DNA of 15,941 bases, taken from CADDYX01 sp045809925 (GTDB taxonomy: Bacteria > Verrucomicrobiota > Verrucomicrobiia > Chthoniobacterales > UBA10450). The position numbers and the translations under genes are program-made. The stretch lies in assembly GCA_045809925.1 (NCBI GenBank), contig JBJMWX010000009.1, positions 1 to 15,941 of the forward strand. The letters are read 5' to 3'. Below the pieces are notes generated by a model that saw only the letters and a list, made by a program, of their open reading frames with translations, was not told where the DNA came from and searched no databases. Numbering within the stretch: position 1 is the first letter of the stretch; each line of letters starts with the position of its first letter. Of the stretch, positions 1 through 7,356 are shown piece after piece.

Positions 1-701
1 ACCTGCAAATCCAGAACAACGTCATCCGCGGAGCGCATAATAACGGCGCACGCAAATTGTTGTTCCTTGGTAGCTCGTGCGTCTACCCGAAGCACGCGCC
101 CCAGCCGATCCCCGAGGCCGCACTGCTCTCGGGTCCGCTCGAGCCGACCAATGAAGCCTATGCCATTGCGAAAATCGCGGGGATCAAGCTATGCCAGGCC
201 TATGCGCGTGAGTACCGCGACAATTTTGTTTCGGCCATGCCGACCAACATCTACGGCCCGAACGATAACTTTGACCTCGCTTCTTCGCATGTCCTCCCGG
301 CATTGATGCGGCGGGCCCACGAAGCCAAGGTAGCCGGTGTCGCTGAGCTGGTGCTCTGGGGAACAGGCAATCCGCGGCGCGAATTTCTCCATGCCGATGA
401 CGCCGCCTCCGCCTGCCTGTTTTTGCTCGAACATTACGACTCGCCCGAGATCGTGAATGTTGGCTGCGGAGAGGACCTGTCCATCCGCGAACTGGCTGAG
501 CTGATTTGCGAGATCGTCGGGTTCGATGGGGGGCTTTGCTGGGACAGAACCAAACCAGACGGCACGCCGCGCAAGCTGCTTGACGGTTCGAAGCTGACGA
601 AGCTCGGGTGGCGACCCGCCATTTCGTTGCGCGACGGGATCGCGCGGACTTACGAGTGGTATCTCGATAACCTCGCGCGCGAGGCGCTCCCAGCTTCGTG
701 A
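1..701 (+). CDS. fcl: GDP-L-fucose synthase, 5'-truncated by the window edge
   Basis: This enzyme (GDP-4-keto-6-deoxy-D-mannose 3,5-epimerase/4-reductase) makes GDP-L-fucose in the cytoplasm from the product of GDP-mannose dehydratase. The reading frame is open from base 3, so the gene begins upstream; 232 codons are visible, and the family is usually about 310-320 residues, so roughly the first 80 are missing. An internal TTG at 57 is not a credible start, because conserved sequence (IQNNVI..AH..GARKLLFLGSSC) continues upstream of it. Visible family signatures are GSSCVYPK, with the catalytic Ser and the Cys, YAIAKIAG, the Tyr-x3-Lys pair of short-chain dehydrogenases, and the block PNDNFDLASSHVLPALMRR, which carries the conserved His. 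Its stop overlaps the next start by 4 bp (GTGA), so the two are probably cotranslated. Its usual partner gmd lies about 9.4 kb away at 10086. The identification is secure. Confidence 0.95.
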   Translation, partial: LQIQNNVIRGAHNNGARKLLFLGSSCVYPKHAPQPIPEAALLSGPLEPTNEAYAIAKIAGIKLCQAYAREYRDNFVSAMPTNIYGPNDNFDLASSHVLPALMRRAHEAKVAGVAELVLWGTGNPRREFLHADDAASACLFLLEHYDSPEIVNVGCGEDLSIRELAELICEIVGFDGGLCWDRTKPDGTPRKLLDGSKLTKLGWRPAISLRDGIARTYEWYLDNLAREALPAS

Positions 702-1624
702 AGAAGCTGCGCGTCGGCGTTGTTGGCGTCGGTCATATCGGCAAAAATCATGCGCGGCTCTACGCTGAGCTGGCTGGCGACGGGTTCACCGCAATTTATG
801 ACACCGATACCGCCCGTGCGGCGGAGATTGCGGCCGAGTACGGCGTCAAAGCTGTCTCGTCCCTGAGCGAATTCACAGCCGGGATTGATGCCGCGTCGGT
901 CGCGACGCCCACTGAAACACACTTTGATATTGCCTCGCAGCTCCTCGCCGCGGGCAAACATCTGCTCATTGAAAAGCCGATTACGAACAAGACTGCACAG
1001 GCCGCCGAGCTGGCCGCGTCCGCCGCAAAAGCTGGAATCGTTCTCCAGGTCGGCCATGTCGAACGTTTCAATCCGGTGCTGAGCGCGCTGGAAGCTCGTC
1101 TCGCTCATCCGCGCTTTATCGAAGCGCATCGGCTTTCACCCTATCCAGACCGCAGCACGGACATCGGAGTTGTCCTCGACCTCATGATCCATGACCTCGA
1201 AATCATTCTGCACCTTGTCCGCTCGCCGGTGCAGACCATCGATGCCGTCGGCGTGCCGGTGTTGAGTCGAGGCGAAGACATCGCAAATGCTCGGCTGCGT
1301 TTCGAAAACGGTTGTGTCGCCAACATTACCTCTAGTCGAATCAGCCCCGAACGGATGCGCAAGATTCGCGTGTTCCAGGAGGACGCCTACCTCTCCCTGG
1401 ACTACCAGAATCAGACTGGCGAGATTTACCGACGCACGACCGATGGCATTTCGCGGGAAGAGGTGGAGATCGAACGCGACGAACCTTTGAAGCAACAACT
1501 CGCCTCTTTTCTCGAATGCGCGGCGTCCGGTCGGACGCCGAAGGTCTCAGGCTTCGAAGCAACGGCCGCACTCGAGCTGGCGGTTGAGATCACGAACCGA
1601 ATCGAAGCTGCGCCGGGTGCCTAA
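698..1624 (+). CDS. Gfo/Idh/MocA-family NAD(P)-dependent oxidoreductase, possibly GnnA-like
   Basis: A 308-aa sugar dehydrogenase of the Gfo/Idh/MocA family, probably cytoplasmic. The N-terminal Rossmann fold carries GVGHIG at residues 10-15, followed by the family EKP motif at 92-94 and a D-L-M-I-H-D segment at 161-166 that supplies the usual substrate-site Asp/His. The GTG start at 698 overlaps the upstream stop by 4 bp, and the protein opens directly with the Rossmann strand (KKLRVGVVGVG), which supports it. It sits immediately upstream of lpxB. In several Gram-negative lineages a related oxidoreductase lies beside lpxA/lpxB, and in Acidithiobacillus the homologue GnnA oxidises the 3-position of UDP-GlcNAc so that GnnB can aminate it for amide-linked lipid A. 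That substrate is my inference from position. No aminotransferase is visible in the window, so another UDP- or GDP-sugar substrate remains possible. Confidence 0.88.
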   Translation: MKKLRVGVVGVGHIGKNHARLYAELAGDGFTAIYDTDTARAAEIAAEYGVKAVSSLSEFTAGIDAASVATPTETHFDIASQLLAAGKHLLIEKPITNKTAQAAELAASAAKAGIVLQVGHVERFNPVLSALEARLAHPRFIEAHRLSPYPDRSTDIGVVLDLMIHDLEIILHLVRSPVQTIDAVGVPVLSRGEDIANARLRFENGCVANITSSRISPERMRKIRVFQEDAYLSLDYQNQTGEIYRRTTDGISREEVEIERDEPLKQQLASFLECAASGRTPKVSGFEATAALELAVEITNRIEAAPGA

Positions 1625-2753
1625 AACGCTTTATTTCGTTGCCGGCGAAGCGAGCGGCGATGAACACGGCGCGCAGCTGATCAAGGCCTTGCGCGAAGCC
1701 GATCCAACGCTGCGACTGTCGGGCCGCGGAGGTCCACAGATGCGCGCGCTGGCGAGCGCCGGATTTCGAGACTGGGTGGGGGAAGCAGGCGTTCTCGGCC
1801 TCTGGGAAGTTGTAAAACGCTACGGCTACTTTCGTCGCGAATTCACCGCCACCTTGCAGGAAATAGCGAGCATCACTCCGGATGCCGTTGTCCTGATTGA
1901 TTATCCGGGGTTCAATCTGCGTCTGGCCCGTGCTCTTCGTGAGCAGGCCACCCAGGCGAAGATCATTTATTATATCAGTCCACAAGTGTGGGCCTGGAAC
2001 CGCGCCCGCATTCCGCGCATGGCCCGCTGGCTGGATCTGATGCTCTGCATCTTTCCTTTTGAAGCAGAGTTATATAACGCCTCCGGCCTGCGCACGGTTT
2101 TTGTGGGGCATCCGATGCTGCAAAATCTCGCTTCGCGGCGGACCGCCGGTGCGCGGGAAGCCGATCTCGTCGGTCTGTTTCCCGGCAGTCGCTCGCGAGA
2201 AGTGCGCGCGATTTTTCCGATTATGCGTGACACGGCGACTGAGATGCTGATGCGTCAAAGTCAATTGCGGTTCGAAGTCGCGGCTGCCTCCGCTGAACTG
2301 GCCGCTGAATGTCAGATGATGCTGCGCGACCACGCGATCGCAGCACGCTGCACAATCACGAATGGAAAAGCGGCAGCGCTGATGCAGCGCGCGGCGGCCG
2401 GCGTGGTCGCTTCCGGAACGGCAACCCTCGAGGCGGCGTATTTCCGGTTGCCCTTCGTCCTCGTCTATAAGGTGTCGTGGCCGACCTACCTCGCCGCGCG
2501 GGCGGTCGTAAACGTGAAATACCTCGGGATGCCAAATGTGCTCGCCGATCGCGAGATCGTGCGCGAGTTCATCCAACACGACGCAAGACCACGGGCAATC
2601 GCTGTCGCCGTGCTCGAGCTGCTTGAGAACCAATCCGCACGTGAGGGGCTGTTGAAGGACTTTGATGAGGTTATCGGCCGGCTCGGCGAAGGCGATGCGA
2701 GCAGGACAGCGGCTTACGCGATTCTCGACGAACTGGCTGCGGCGCGCGCGTGA
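1617..2753 (+). CDS. lpxB: lipid-A-disaccharide synthase
   Basis: LpxB (glycosyltransferase family GT19) joins UDP-2,3-diacylglucosamine and 2,3-diacylglucosamine-1-phosphate into the lipid A disaccharide at the cytoplasmic face of the inner membrane. From the GTG at 1617 it is 378 aa, close to the 382 aa of the E. coli enzyme. Visible family blocks, in order: FVAGEASGDEHG near the N-terminus (GEASGD at residues 10-15), LIDYPGFNLRLA, YYISPQVWAW, VGHP, FPGSRSREV, and VASGTATLEAA followed by PFVLVYK. The open frame runs back to a TTG at 1584, but GTG 1617 is preferred because it places the conserved LYFVAGEASGD block at the very N-terminus and leaves only an 8-bp overlap with the preceding gene. 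Its TGA overlaps the next ATG by one base, so it is embedded in a coupled cluster. It confirms a lipid A-bearing outer membrane. Confidence 0.96.
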   Translation: MPKTLYFVAGEASGDEHGAQLIKALREADPTLRLSGRGGPQMRALASAGFRDWVGEAGVLGLWEVVKRYGYFRREFTATLQEIASITPDAVVLIDYPGFNLRLARALREQATQAKIIYYISPQVWAWNRARIPRMARWLDLMLCIFPFEAELYNASGLRTVFVGHPMLQNLASRRTAGAREADLVGLFPGSRSREVRAIFPIMRDTATEMLMRQSQLRFEVAAASAELAAECQMMLRDHAIAARCTITNGKAAALMQRAAAGVVASGTATLEAAYFRLPFVLVYKVSWPTYLAARAVVNVKYLGMPNVLADREIVREFIQHDARPRAIAVAVLELLENQSAREGLLKDFDEVIGRLGEGDASRTAAYAILDELAAARA

Positions 2754-4198
2754 TGCAGTTCTCAACCGGTGCGTTGCTCAGGCACAAGAGCACGCAAATA
2801 GGTCTGGCGATTACCGCGGTTGTGCTTTTCGCGAGCGCGAATCTGCCGTGGCAACTCGAAGATTACGATCAGGCTAAGCAGGCGTTCACCTCATTTGAAA
2901 TGCTGCAGCAGGGCCACTGGCTCTACCAGCACACGCCGAGCGGGTGGATTGCTACGAAGCCGCCCCTGGTCGGCTGGGTCTCCGCCGGCCTGTTCGCCAT
3001 CACCCGGTCATCGGAAGTTGCGTGGCGGTTGCCATCATTCATCAGCGCGCTGACGCTCTTATTCCTGATCGCGCGAGTCGCGCGCGACGCCTTTGGTCCT
3101 GTTGCCGGCGTGATTGCGGCGAGCGCGTTCGCCCTCAATCTCTTCGCACCGCGGCTGGCGACGCTCGTTCGTACCGATCTCCCGCTCACCCTGATCATCT
3201 TTTTGGTCGGCGCGCAGATCTGGATCAAGCTGCGTCGGCGTGAGCCGTGGAGCGTTCGCGACCGCCTGATCGCGTTCATCCTCCTGAGCGCGGCAATGGC
3301 GGTGAAGGGGCCGATTGTGTACGCGTTTCTGCTGCCGGGAATTGCGGCGTTCTGGCTCCTCACGTGGCGTCGCGAAGCCGCGCGTGCCTGGTGCGGCTGG
3401 TGGCCGTGGCTTGCCTCGCTCTTTGTCTTTGCCGCCTGGGTGGCGGTCGGCGTCTGGAACGTGCCCGAATTTCTCGACCACGTCGTAATGCGGGAGTTTG
3501 CAGGGCGGTTCGAAGGGACGCACCGCGCCCAGCCGATCTATTTCTATTTGCCCCACCTGCTGCACAAGTTCGCCCCCTGGAGCGTCCTGCTCTTGCTCTT
3601 TGCCTTCTGGTCGAAACGACTAACCGGGTCTCCGCGCATCTCCGCCCCGACGCTATGGTTGATCTGCTGGAGTCTGGGCGGACTCGTCGTGATGTCGTTT
3701 GTTCCGTCGAAACGCGTCGACCGGATTTTTCCGATTGTGCCGCCGCTGTGCCTGCTGCTCGCCACCCAGTTCGCCGCGCTCGATACCATGCAGATGCGGC
3801 GTCGCAGGATGAACGCCGCCCTTGTCGCGATCGCCTGCGCGGCCCTCTTCAGCGCCGGATACGTCGCCGCCAAAGTCGTCAACGGCTTTCGTGAAGATCG
3901 CAGGGCGCTTGTCAAATTTGGTGAGGCGGTGCGACACAAACTCGCCGCCAGCAATCTCCGCTTCGACGTTGTGGCGGGTGAAGACGAAGCGATCCTGCTC
4001 TACCTCGGCAAGATGGAATTTACGGAGCTGCTCAATGCCGCTTGGGATTGGAATCACGGCGCGATCGAGGCTGTGGTTGTGCCGGAAGAGAAGCTCGGTC
4101 GATTGTTGCCGCGGCTCGCTGGCCCCAAACTCTCTGAGATTGTCTCGCGACCAGGGGGTAGTCACGGCACTCGTTACATTCTTGTCGTGCGGCACTAG
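2753..4198 (+). CDS. GT39 / ArnT-like integral membrane glycosyltransferase
   Basis: A 481-aa polytopic inner-membrane protein resembling the ArnT/PMT (GT39, GT-C fold) glycosyltransferases, which move a sugar from a polyprenyl-phosphate donor to lipid A or protein on the periplasmic side. The first hydrophobic segment (about residues 16-33) is followed by LEDYDQAKQAF at 35-45, matching the acidic catalytic loop of GT-C enzymes, and by ATKPPLVGW with KPPL at 69-72, a hallmark of the ArnT-like group. Many hydrophobic helices follow, then a soluble C-terminal tail of about 100 residues. The start is the ATG at 2753 within TGATG, overlapping the lpxB stop by one base; a GTG directly before it is possible. 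Position after lpxB suggests lipid A as acceptor, but neither donor sugar nor acceptor can be read from sequence, and no arnBCAD genes are visible here. Confidence 0.82.
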   Translation: MQFSTGALLRHKSTQIGLAITAVVLFASANLPWQLEDYDQAKQAFTSFEMLQQGHWLYQHTPSGWIATKPPLVGWVSAGLFAITRSSEVAWRLPSFISALTLLFLIARVARDAFGPVAGVIAASAFALNLFAPRLATLVRTDLPLTLIIFLVGAQIWIKLRRREPWSVRDRLIAFILLSAAMAVKGPIVYAFLLPGIAAFWLLTWRREAARAWCGWWPWLASLFVFAAWVAVGVWNVPEFLDHVVMREFAGRFEGTHRAQPIYFYLPHLLHKFAPWSVLLLLFAFWSKRLTGSPRISAPTLWLICWSLGGLVVMSFVPSKRVDRIFPIVPPLCLLLATQFAALDTMQMRRRRMNAALVAIACAALFSAGYVAAKVVNGFREDRRALVKFGEAVRHKLAASNLRFDVVAGEDEAILLYLGKMEFTELLNAAWDWNHGAIEAVVVPEEKLGRLLPRLAGPKLSEIVSRPGGSHGTRYILVVRH

Positions 4199-4272
4199 CC
4201 CGCACGGCGCCACAAAAGGTTGCTCGACATTGAATTACAGATTCGTAGTTTCGCGTCGCTGCACACCCGCTG

Positions 4273-4788
4273 ATGGAGTTCCCAAAAGCTGACATCGAGA
4301 CGCTCTGGTGCCCCTGGCGGGTCGAGTATTTCGAGCAAAAAGATCGCAATCCGAACTTCCTCGAAGATGCTGCACGGACGAGTGACGATGCCGCGCACCT
4401 GGTGATTACGCGGCGGAAAAATGCATTCCTGATGATGAATCGTTACCCCTATGCGGTCGGGCATCTCATGGCCGTGCCGTATCGGCGCACCGGTGATCCA
4501 GCGGCGCTCGGGGACAATGAAGTCGTCGAATTGTGGCACTTAGCCGTTCATGCGCAGAAGCTGTTGCGTGAAGCCACCAAAGCACAGGGCTTCAACCTCG
4601 GGATCAATCTCGGGGAATGTGCGGGCGCGGGTGTCCCTGATCATCTTCACCTGCACATCGTGCCTCGGTGGAATGGCGACACGAATTTCATGCCGATTAT
4701 GGCGGGTGTACGCACACTCTCCGACGGCTTGAGCGGATTGTATGATAAGTTGATGGCTGCTCAGGAACGGCTCGGAAACGCTAAGTAA
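4273..4788 (+). CDS. HIT-family nucleotide hydrolase/transferase
   Basis: A 171-aa cytoplasmic protein of the histidine triad superfamily. It opens with the LWCPWRVEYF block typical of HIT proteins of the Ap4A-phosphorylase-like type (commonly LWAPWR.EY), and has the triad DHLHLHIVPRW with His124, His126 and His128; His126 would be the nucleophile. NLGINLGECAGAGVPDH just before it is also characteristic. These enzymes hydrolyse or phosphorolyse dinucleoside polyphosphates or AMP conjugates; the exact substrate here is unknown. The ATG at 4273 has no visible Shine-Dalgarno site, but the conserved N-terminal block begins only about 10 residues in, so a later start is unlikely. It lies 74 bp after the GT39 gene and 11 bp before the next gene. 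Confidence 0.9.
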   Translation: MEFPKADIETLWCPWRVEYFEQKDRNPNFLEDAARTSDDAAHLVITRRKNAFLMMNRYPYAVGHLMAVPYRRTGDPAALGDNEVVELWHLAVHAQKLLREATKAQGFNLGINLGECAGAGVPDHLHLHIVPRWNGDTNFMPIMAGVRTLSDGLSGLYDKLMAAQERLGNAK

Positions 4789-4799
4789 GTCCCGGAAAG

Positions 4800-5468
4800 A
4801 TGAACACCTGGATCGAACCACCACCACAAAAGCGGCGCAGCGGGTGCCTGAAAGGTTGCGTCCTGATCCTGCTTTTCCTCCTGGCAGTGATCGTCGCGAT
4901 TGGGGTGATCAGCTATCGGAGCGTAACCTCGGCTAAGATCCCGCAAGTGGCGCCAGATGCCTCGGTCCAGGAAGAGGCGCGCTCGCGGTGGGACGCCTTT
5001 GCCCAGGCCGCACGGAGTGGCGGAGAGTCGGCAACACCTGGGGAAACAGCCGCGCCGATTGAGCAGGCAGCTCCCGCTGCTACGCCGGCGAGCCGCGTCG
5101 AATTCAACGCCAATGATATCAATCAGTTGATTGCCGCGAACCGCAAAGCGCGCGGCAAAGCGTTCGTCCGAATCGAGAACAACATCGGCTATGCGCAGGT
5201 GAGCGTGCCGCTGAAAAAGCTGAAGTTCGGCGACCGGAATCTCGTCATCAGCGGCGAAGTGCACGCCTCGCCCGATCACGACCCGCGCAAACTGACGGTG
5301 CACAATCTCACCCTTGGCGGGGTCGAGTTTCCCGAGGCCGTCCTCAATGGCCTGGTCGGCGGCCGATCACTGGCCAGCTACATCGATCAATATGCGAGCG
5401 AGTACCAGATCAGCGGTTTCGCGATCGAAGACAATAAAGTGATTCTCGAGACGAACGGCGGCCGCTGA
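4800..5468 (+). CDS. uncharacterised single-pass membrane protein
   Basis: A 222-aa protein I cannot name. A short basic N-terminus (KRR near residues 11-13) precedes one strongly hydrophobic helix at about 19-38, so it is probably anchored with the bulk outside the cytoplasm. A low-complexity Ala/Pro/Glu-rich stretch (about 55-95) links to a C-terminal domain of about 125 residues that starts VEFNANDINQLIAANRK and alternates short hydrophobic and charged strands. An anchor followed by a strand-rich domain with an N-D-I-N-x-L-I motif loosely recalls the YpmS/DUF2140 type of membrane-anchored protein, but this is a weak resemblance. The ATG at 4800 is the first Met; a GGAAAG directly abuts it, too close to act as a good ribosome site. 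It follows the HIT gene by 11 bp and probably shares its transcript. Its TGA touches the stop of the convergent gene with no spacer. Confidence 0.8.
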   Translation: MNTWIEPPPQKRRSGCLKGCVLILLFLLAVIVAIGVISYRSVTSAKIPQVAPDASVQEEARSRWDAFAQAARSGGESATPGETAAPIEQAAPAATPASRVEFNANDINQLIAANRKARGKAFVRIENNIGYAQVSVPLKKLKFGDRNLVISGEVHASPDHDPRKLTVHNLTLGGVEFPEAVLNGLVGGRSLASYIDQYASEYQISGFAIEDNKVILETNGGR

Positions 5469-6941
5469 TCACTGCATGATCTCACGAACGAAGACGTTCA
5501 GCTGTCCGTCAGCCTGCTTGCGTACTTCCGTGATTTCGTAAGGCCGCGCTTGGTCGCGAGTGACCGTTGCTCCCTGCGCCGGCGGTGTATAACCGGCCGG
5601 ATATTCGACGATGATACGGGTTGATTGCGCGCCGCTCCCGAAATGAAGCACGCTGTCGGTCAACTTGGTGCGGGGGCGCAAGACCGCGCGATTCGCGTCG
5701 GAGAAATTAACTACGAACTGACCCTGCAAATACACGCGTTCGCCGGCGACATTGCGGTCCGCGATATCATGCAGATCGGTCGTCGCGATAAGCCGCCCAA
5801 CCGGCATTTTGCCAGGTGGATACGTTTTCCAGGTGCCCCCTCCGGCAGTTGAGGCGAGCGCGTCGCCGGTGGCCGGCTGCGCGGGTGCTGGCGAATTCGC
5901 GGCGGCGGGCGGTGAGTTCGCCGCGACCGCCGGGGCGGCTGGAGATGCAGGCGGCGGTGCCGGAGTGCCCTTCTGAGCCTTGCCGCCTTTGCCTTTCGCA
6001 AGCGGTTTCCCGGGGCCTGGAGGCGGCGTTGCCGCAGCAACCTTTGGAGTCTGCAGCGGGAGAGCCTGCTCCACCCGGACCAGCGAATTCTCTGCCGGAG
6101 GCGGTGTGCCGGAAGGTACTAATCCAGGAATAGCGACGCCCGCGACCCGTGGAACGACCTTTGAGCGGTAGGCATCCAACTTCGCTTCCGCTTCGTGTCG
6201 CATCGGCTCTTTGAATAAAGGCCAGCCGGAACCGAGATTAAGATCGAACGGTGGCTCGAGGCTGAACATGCCGGCACCGCGAGTGACGGTGTAGGTGCCG
6301 TAGAGCAGCGGCACGGCTGTGATCAGCAAGCGACCGTCTGGTAATCGATCCGCGTGAAGAACGGCCGAGAGGTCGTGTGTCCGCTCGAGTTTGATTTCGA
6401 GCCCGGTGGCGAGCGTCTGCCGCATCAACGGCACGGCCCGCGCATCCGCCGGATAAACGTGCTCCATGAGCAGCTCACCGTTATCCACCGCAGTGGTCAG
6501 TGCGACCATCCCCGACATGAACACGTCCGCGGGTGTCAGTTCGCGCGCCTCCATGATCGTGTAACGGCCGACAATGTAGGAGACCAGACCGCGCACCTGC
6601 TGATAGTTGCGGATGTAGTTACGAGCCAGCTCCGCGTTTGCGTTTGCTAGCTGCGTGGGAGTCATGGCCGCGTATCGGTCGAACAGTTGTTTGGGGTTCA
6701 GAAATTCCCCGGGCGGAGCCGCCGTCAGCTCGAATCGTTTTGCCGGTTCGATCTTGTGCAGCTTTTTGAGGATCTTGTAGCTCTCCGGCCGTTCCGGCTG
6801 CCAGAAGACATAGAAGCTGCCCAGCCAGGCGGCGAGAGCGAAGCCTGTGAGAAGAAGGATCGTGACGGTCCAGCCAAAGACACTCGCTTTGCGGCGCGGG
6901 CGTCCGTACGATTCGTCGTACCGGTAAAGATCGTACTCCAT
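5469..6941 (-). CDS. uncharacterised 490-aa membrane-anchored protein with Pro/Ala-rich linker
   Basis: I do not recognise this family. A Tyr-rich, charged N-terminus (YDLYRYDESYG) ending in RPRRK precedes one transmembrane helix at about residues 21-47, which should leave the rest outside the cytoplasm. Residues about 50-260 form a mainly helical domain, including an N-A-E-L-A-R-N-Y-I-R-N-Y-Q-Q stretch. About 275-370 is a low-complexity Pro/Ala/Lys/Gly linker. The last ~110 residues (GRLIATTDLHDIADRNVAGERVYLQGQF onwards) look like a small beta-rich domain, perhaps OB-like. The ATG at 6941 is the first Met and leads directly into the anchor; no Shine-Dalgarno site is visible. It begins 32 bp downstream of the Fe-S carrier gene on the same strand and may be cotranscribed with it, though no functional link is evident. 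Confidence 0.85.
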   Translation of the reverse strand: MEYDLYRYDESYGRPRRKASVFGWTVTILLLTGFALAAWLGSFYVFWQPERPESYKILKKLHKIEPAKRFELTAAPPGEFLNPKQLFDRYAAMTPTQLANANAELARNYIRNYQQVRGLVSYIVGRYTIMEARELTPADVFMSGMVALTTAVDNGELLMEHVYPADARAVPLMRQTLATGLEIKLERTHDLSAVLHADRLPDGRLLITAVPLLYGTYTVTRGAGMFSLEPPFDLNLGSGWPLFKEPMRHEAEAKLDAYRSKVVPRVAGVAIPGLVPSGTPPPAENSLVRVEQALPLQTPKVAAATPPPGPGKPLAKGKGGKAQKGTPAPPPASPAAPAVAANSPPAAANSPAPAQPATGDALASTAGGGTWKTYPPGKMPVGRLIATTDLHDIADRNVAGERVYLQGQFVVNFSDANRAVLRPRTKLTDSVLHFGSGAQSTRIIVEYPAGYTPPAQGATVTRDQARPYEITEVRKQADGQLNVFVREIMQ

Positions 6942-6973
6942 TCAGGAGCAAATCGACGCCAGGGCGTGGATTT

Positions 6974-7309
6974 TCAAGCGGGAGCGGCAGGTTCGAAGGA
7001 AGAACCGCAACCGCAGGTTCGTGCGGCGTTTGGATTCGTGACCGTGAAGCCGGCGCCAGTCAGCCCGTCATGGTAATCCAGGGTCGCGTCGCGCAGGTAT
7101 TCGGCGCTTTCCGAATCGACGAGAACCTCGACCCCGTCACGGGAGATAACGGCGTCACCTTGTTTTTCAGAGTCGAGCGTCATCTCGTATTGCAAGCCGG
7201 AACAGCCGCCCTTAGCGATCTGGACGCGCAGACTTCGCGCCTGCGGGTCGCTGTGCGCGGCGAGCAGTTCGCGGAGATGATTTACCGCATTTTCGGTGAC
7301 GTTCAGCAT
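6974..7309 (-). CDS. A-type iron-sulfur carrier (IscA/ErpA/SufA family)
   Basis: A 111-aa HesB/IscA-family protein that binds and passes on Fe-S clusters in the cytoplasm. The three cluster-binding cysteines are all present: Cys36 in GGCSGLQYEM, and Cys99 and Cys101 in the C-terminal C-G-C-G motif, almost the same positions as in E. coli IscA (35, 99, 101). The frame extends back to a TTG at 7324, but the ATG at 7309 is preferred because family members normally open with (M)xxVTxxAxxxL, as MLNVTENAVNHL does here. No Shine-Dalgarno site is visible. No other isc, suf or nif gene is in the window, so which of IscA, SufA or ErpA it matches functionally cannot be settled. It is divergent from mutL across a spacer that holds a tandem repeat. 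Confidence 0.94.
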   Translation of the reverse strand: MLNVTENAVNHLRELLAAHSDPQARSLRVQIAKGGCSGLQYEMTLDSEKQGDAVISRDGVEVLVDSESAEYLRDATLDYHDGLTGAGFTVTNPNAARTCGCGSSFEPAAPA

Positions 7310-7323
7310 CTGCAGAAGTATCA

Positions 7324-7356
7324 ATCGAAAATCGAGAATCCAAAATCGAAAATTCC
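7324..7356. repeat. 7-bp tandem repeat, consensus ATCGAAA
   Basis: Four consecutive heptads can be read directly: ATCGAAA at 7324-7330, ATCGAGA at 7331-7337, ATCCAAA at 7338-7344 and ATCGAAA at 7345-7351. A decayed fifth unit, ATTCC, runs into the mutL ATG at 7357. The tract is far more AT-rich than its surroundings and fills most of the divergent spacer between the Fe-S carrier and mutL. A related heptad tract follows uppS at the right edge of the window. Confidence 0.8.

Noticed and set aside
57..701. GDP-fucose synthase starting at the TTG at 57
   Set aside because: Conserved family sequence continues upstream in frame to base 3, so the gene is cut by the window edge and does not start at 57.
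5711..6133. Long Arg/Pro/Ala-rich frames opposite and alongside the 490-aa gene
   Set aside because: They mirror the low-complexity Pro/Ala linker codons of the real gene and show no independent protein features.
6956..6967. ACGCC-AG-GGCGT palindrome between the Fe-S carrier and the 490-aa gene
   Set aside because: A 2-nt loop is too tight for an RNA hairpin, no T-run follows, and a 12-bp near-palindrome is expected by chance in GC-rich DNA.
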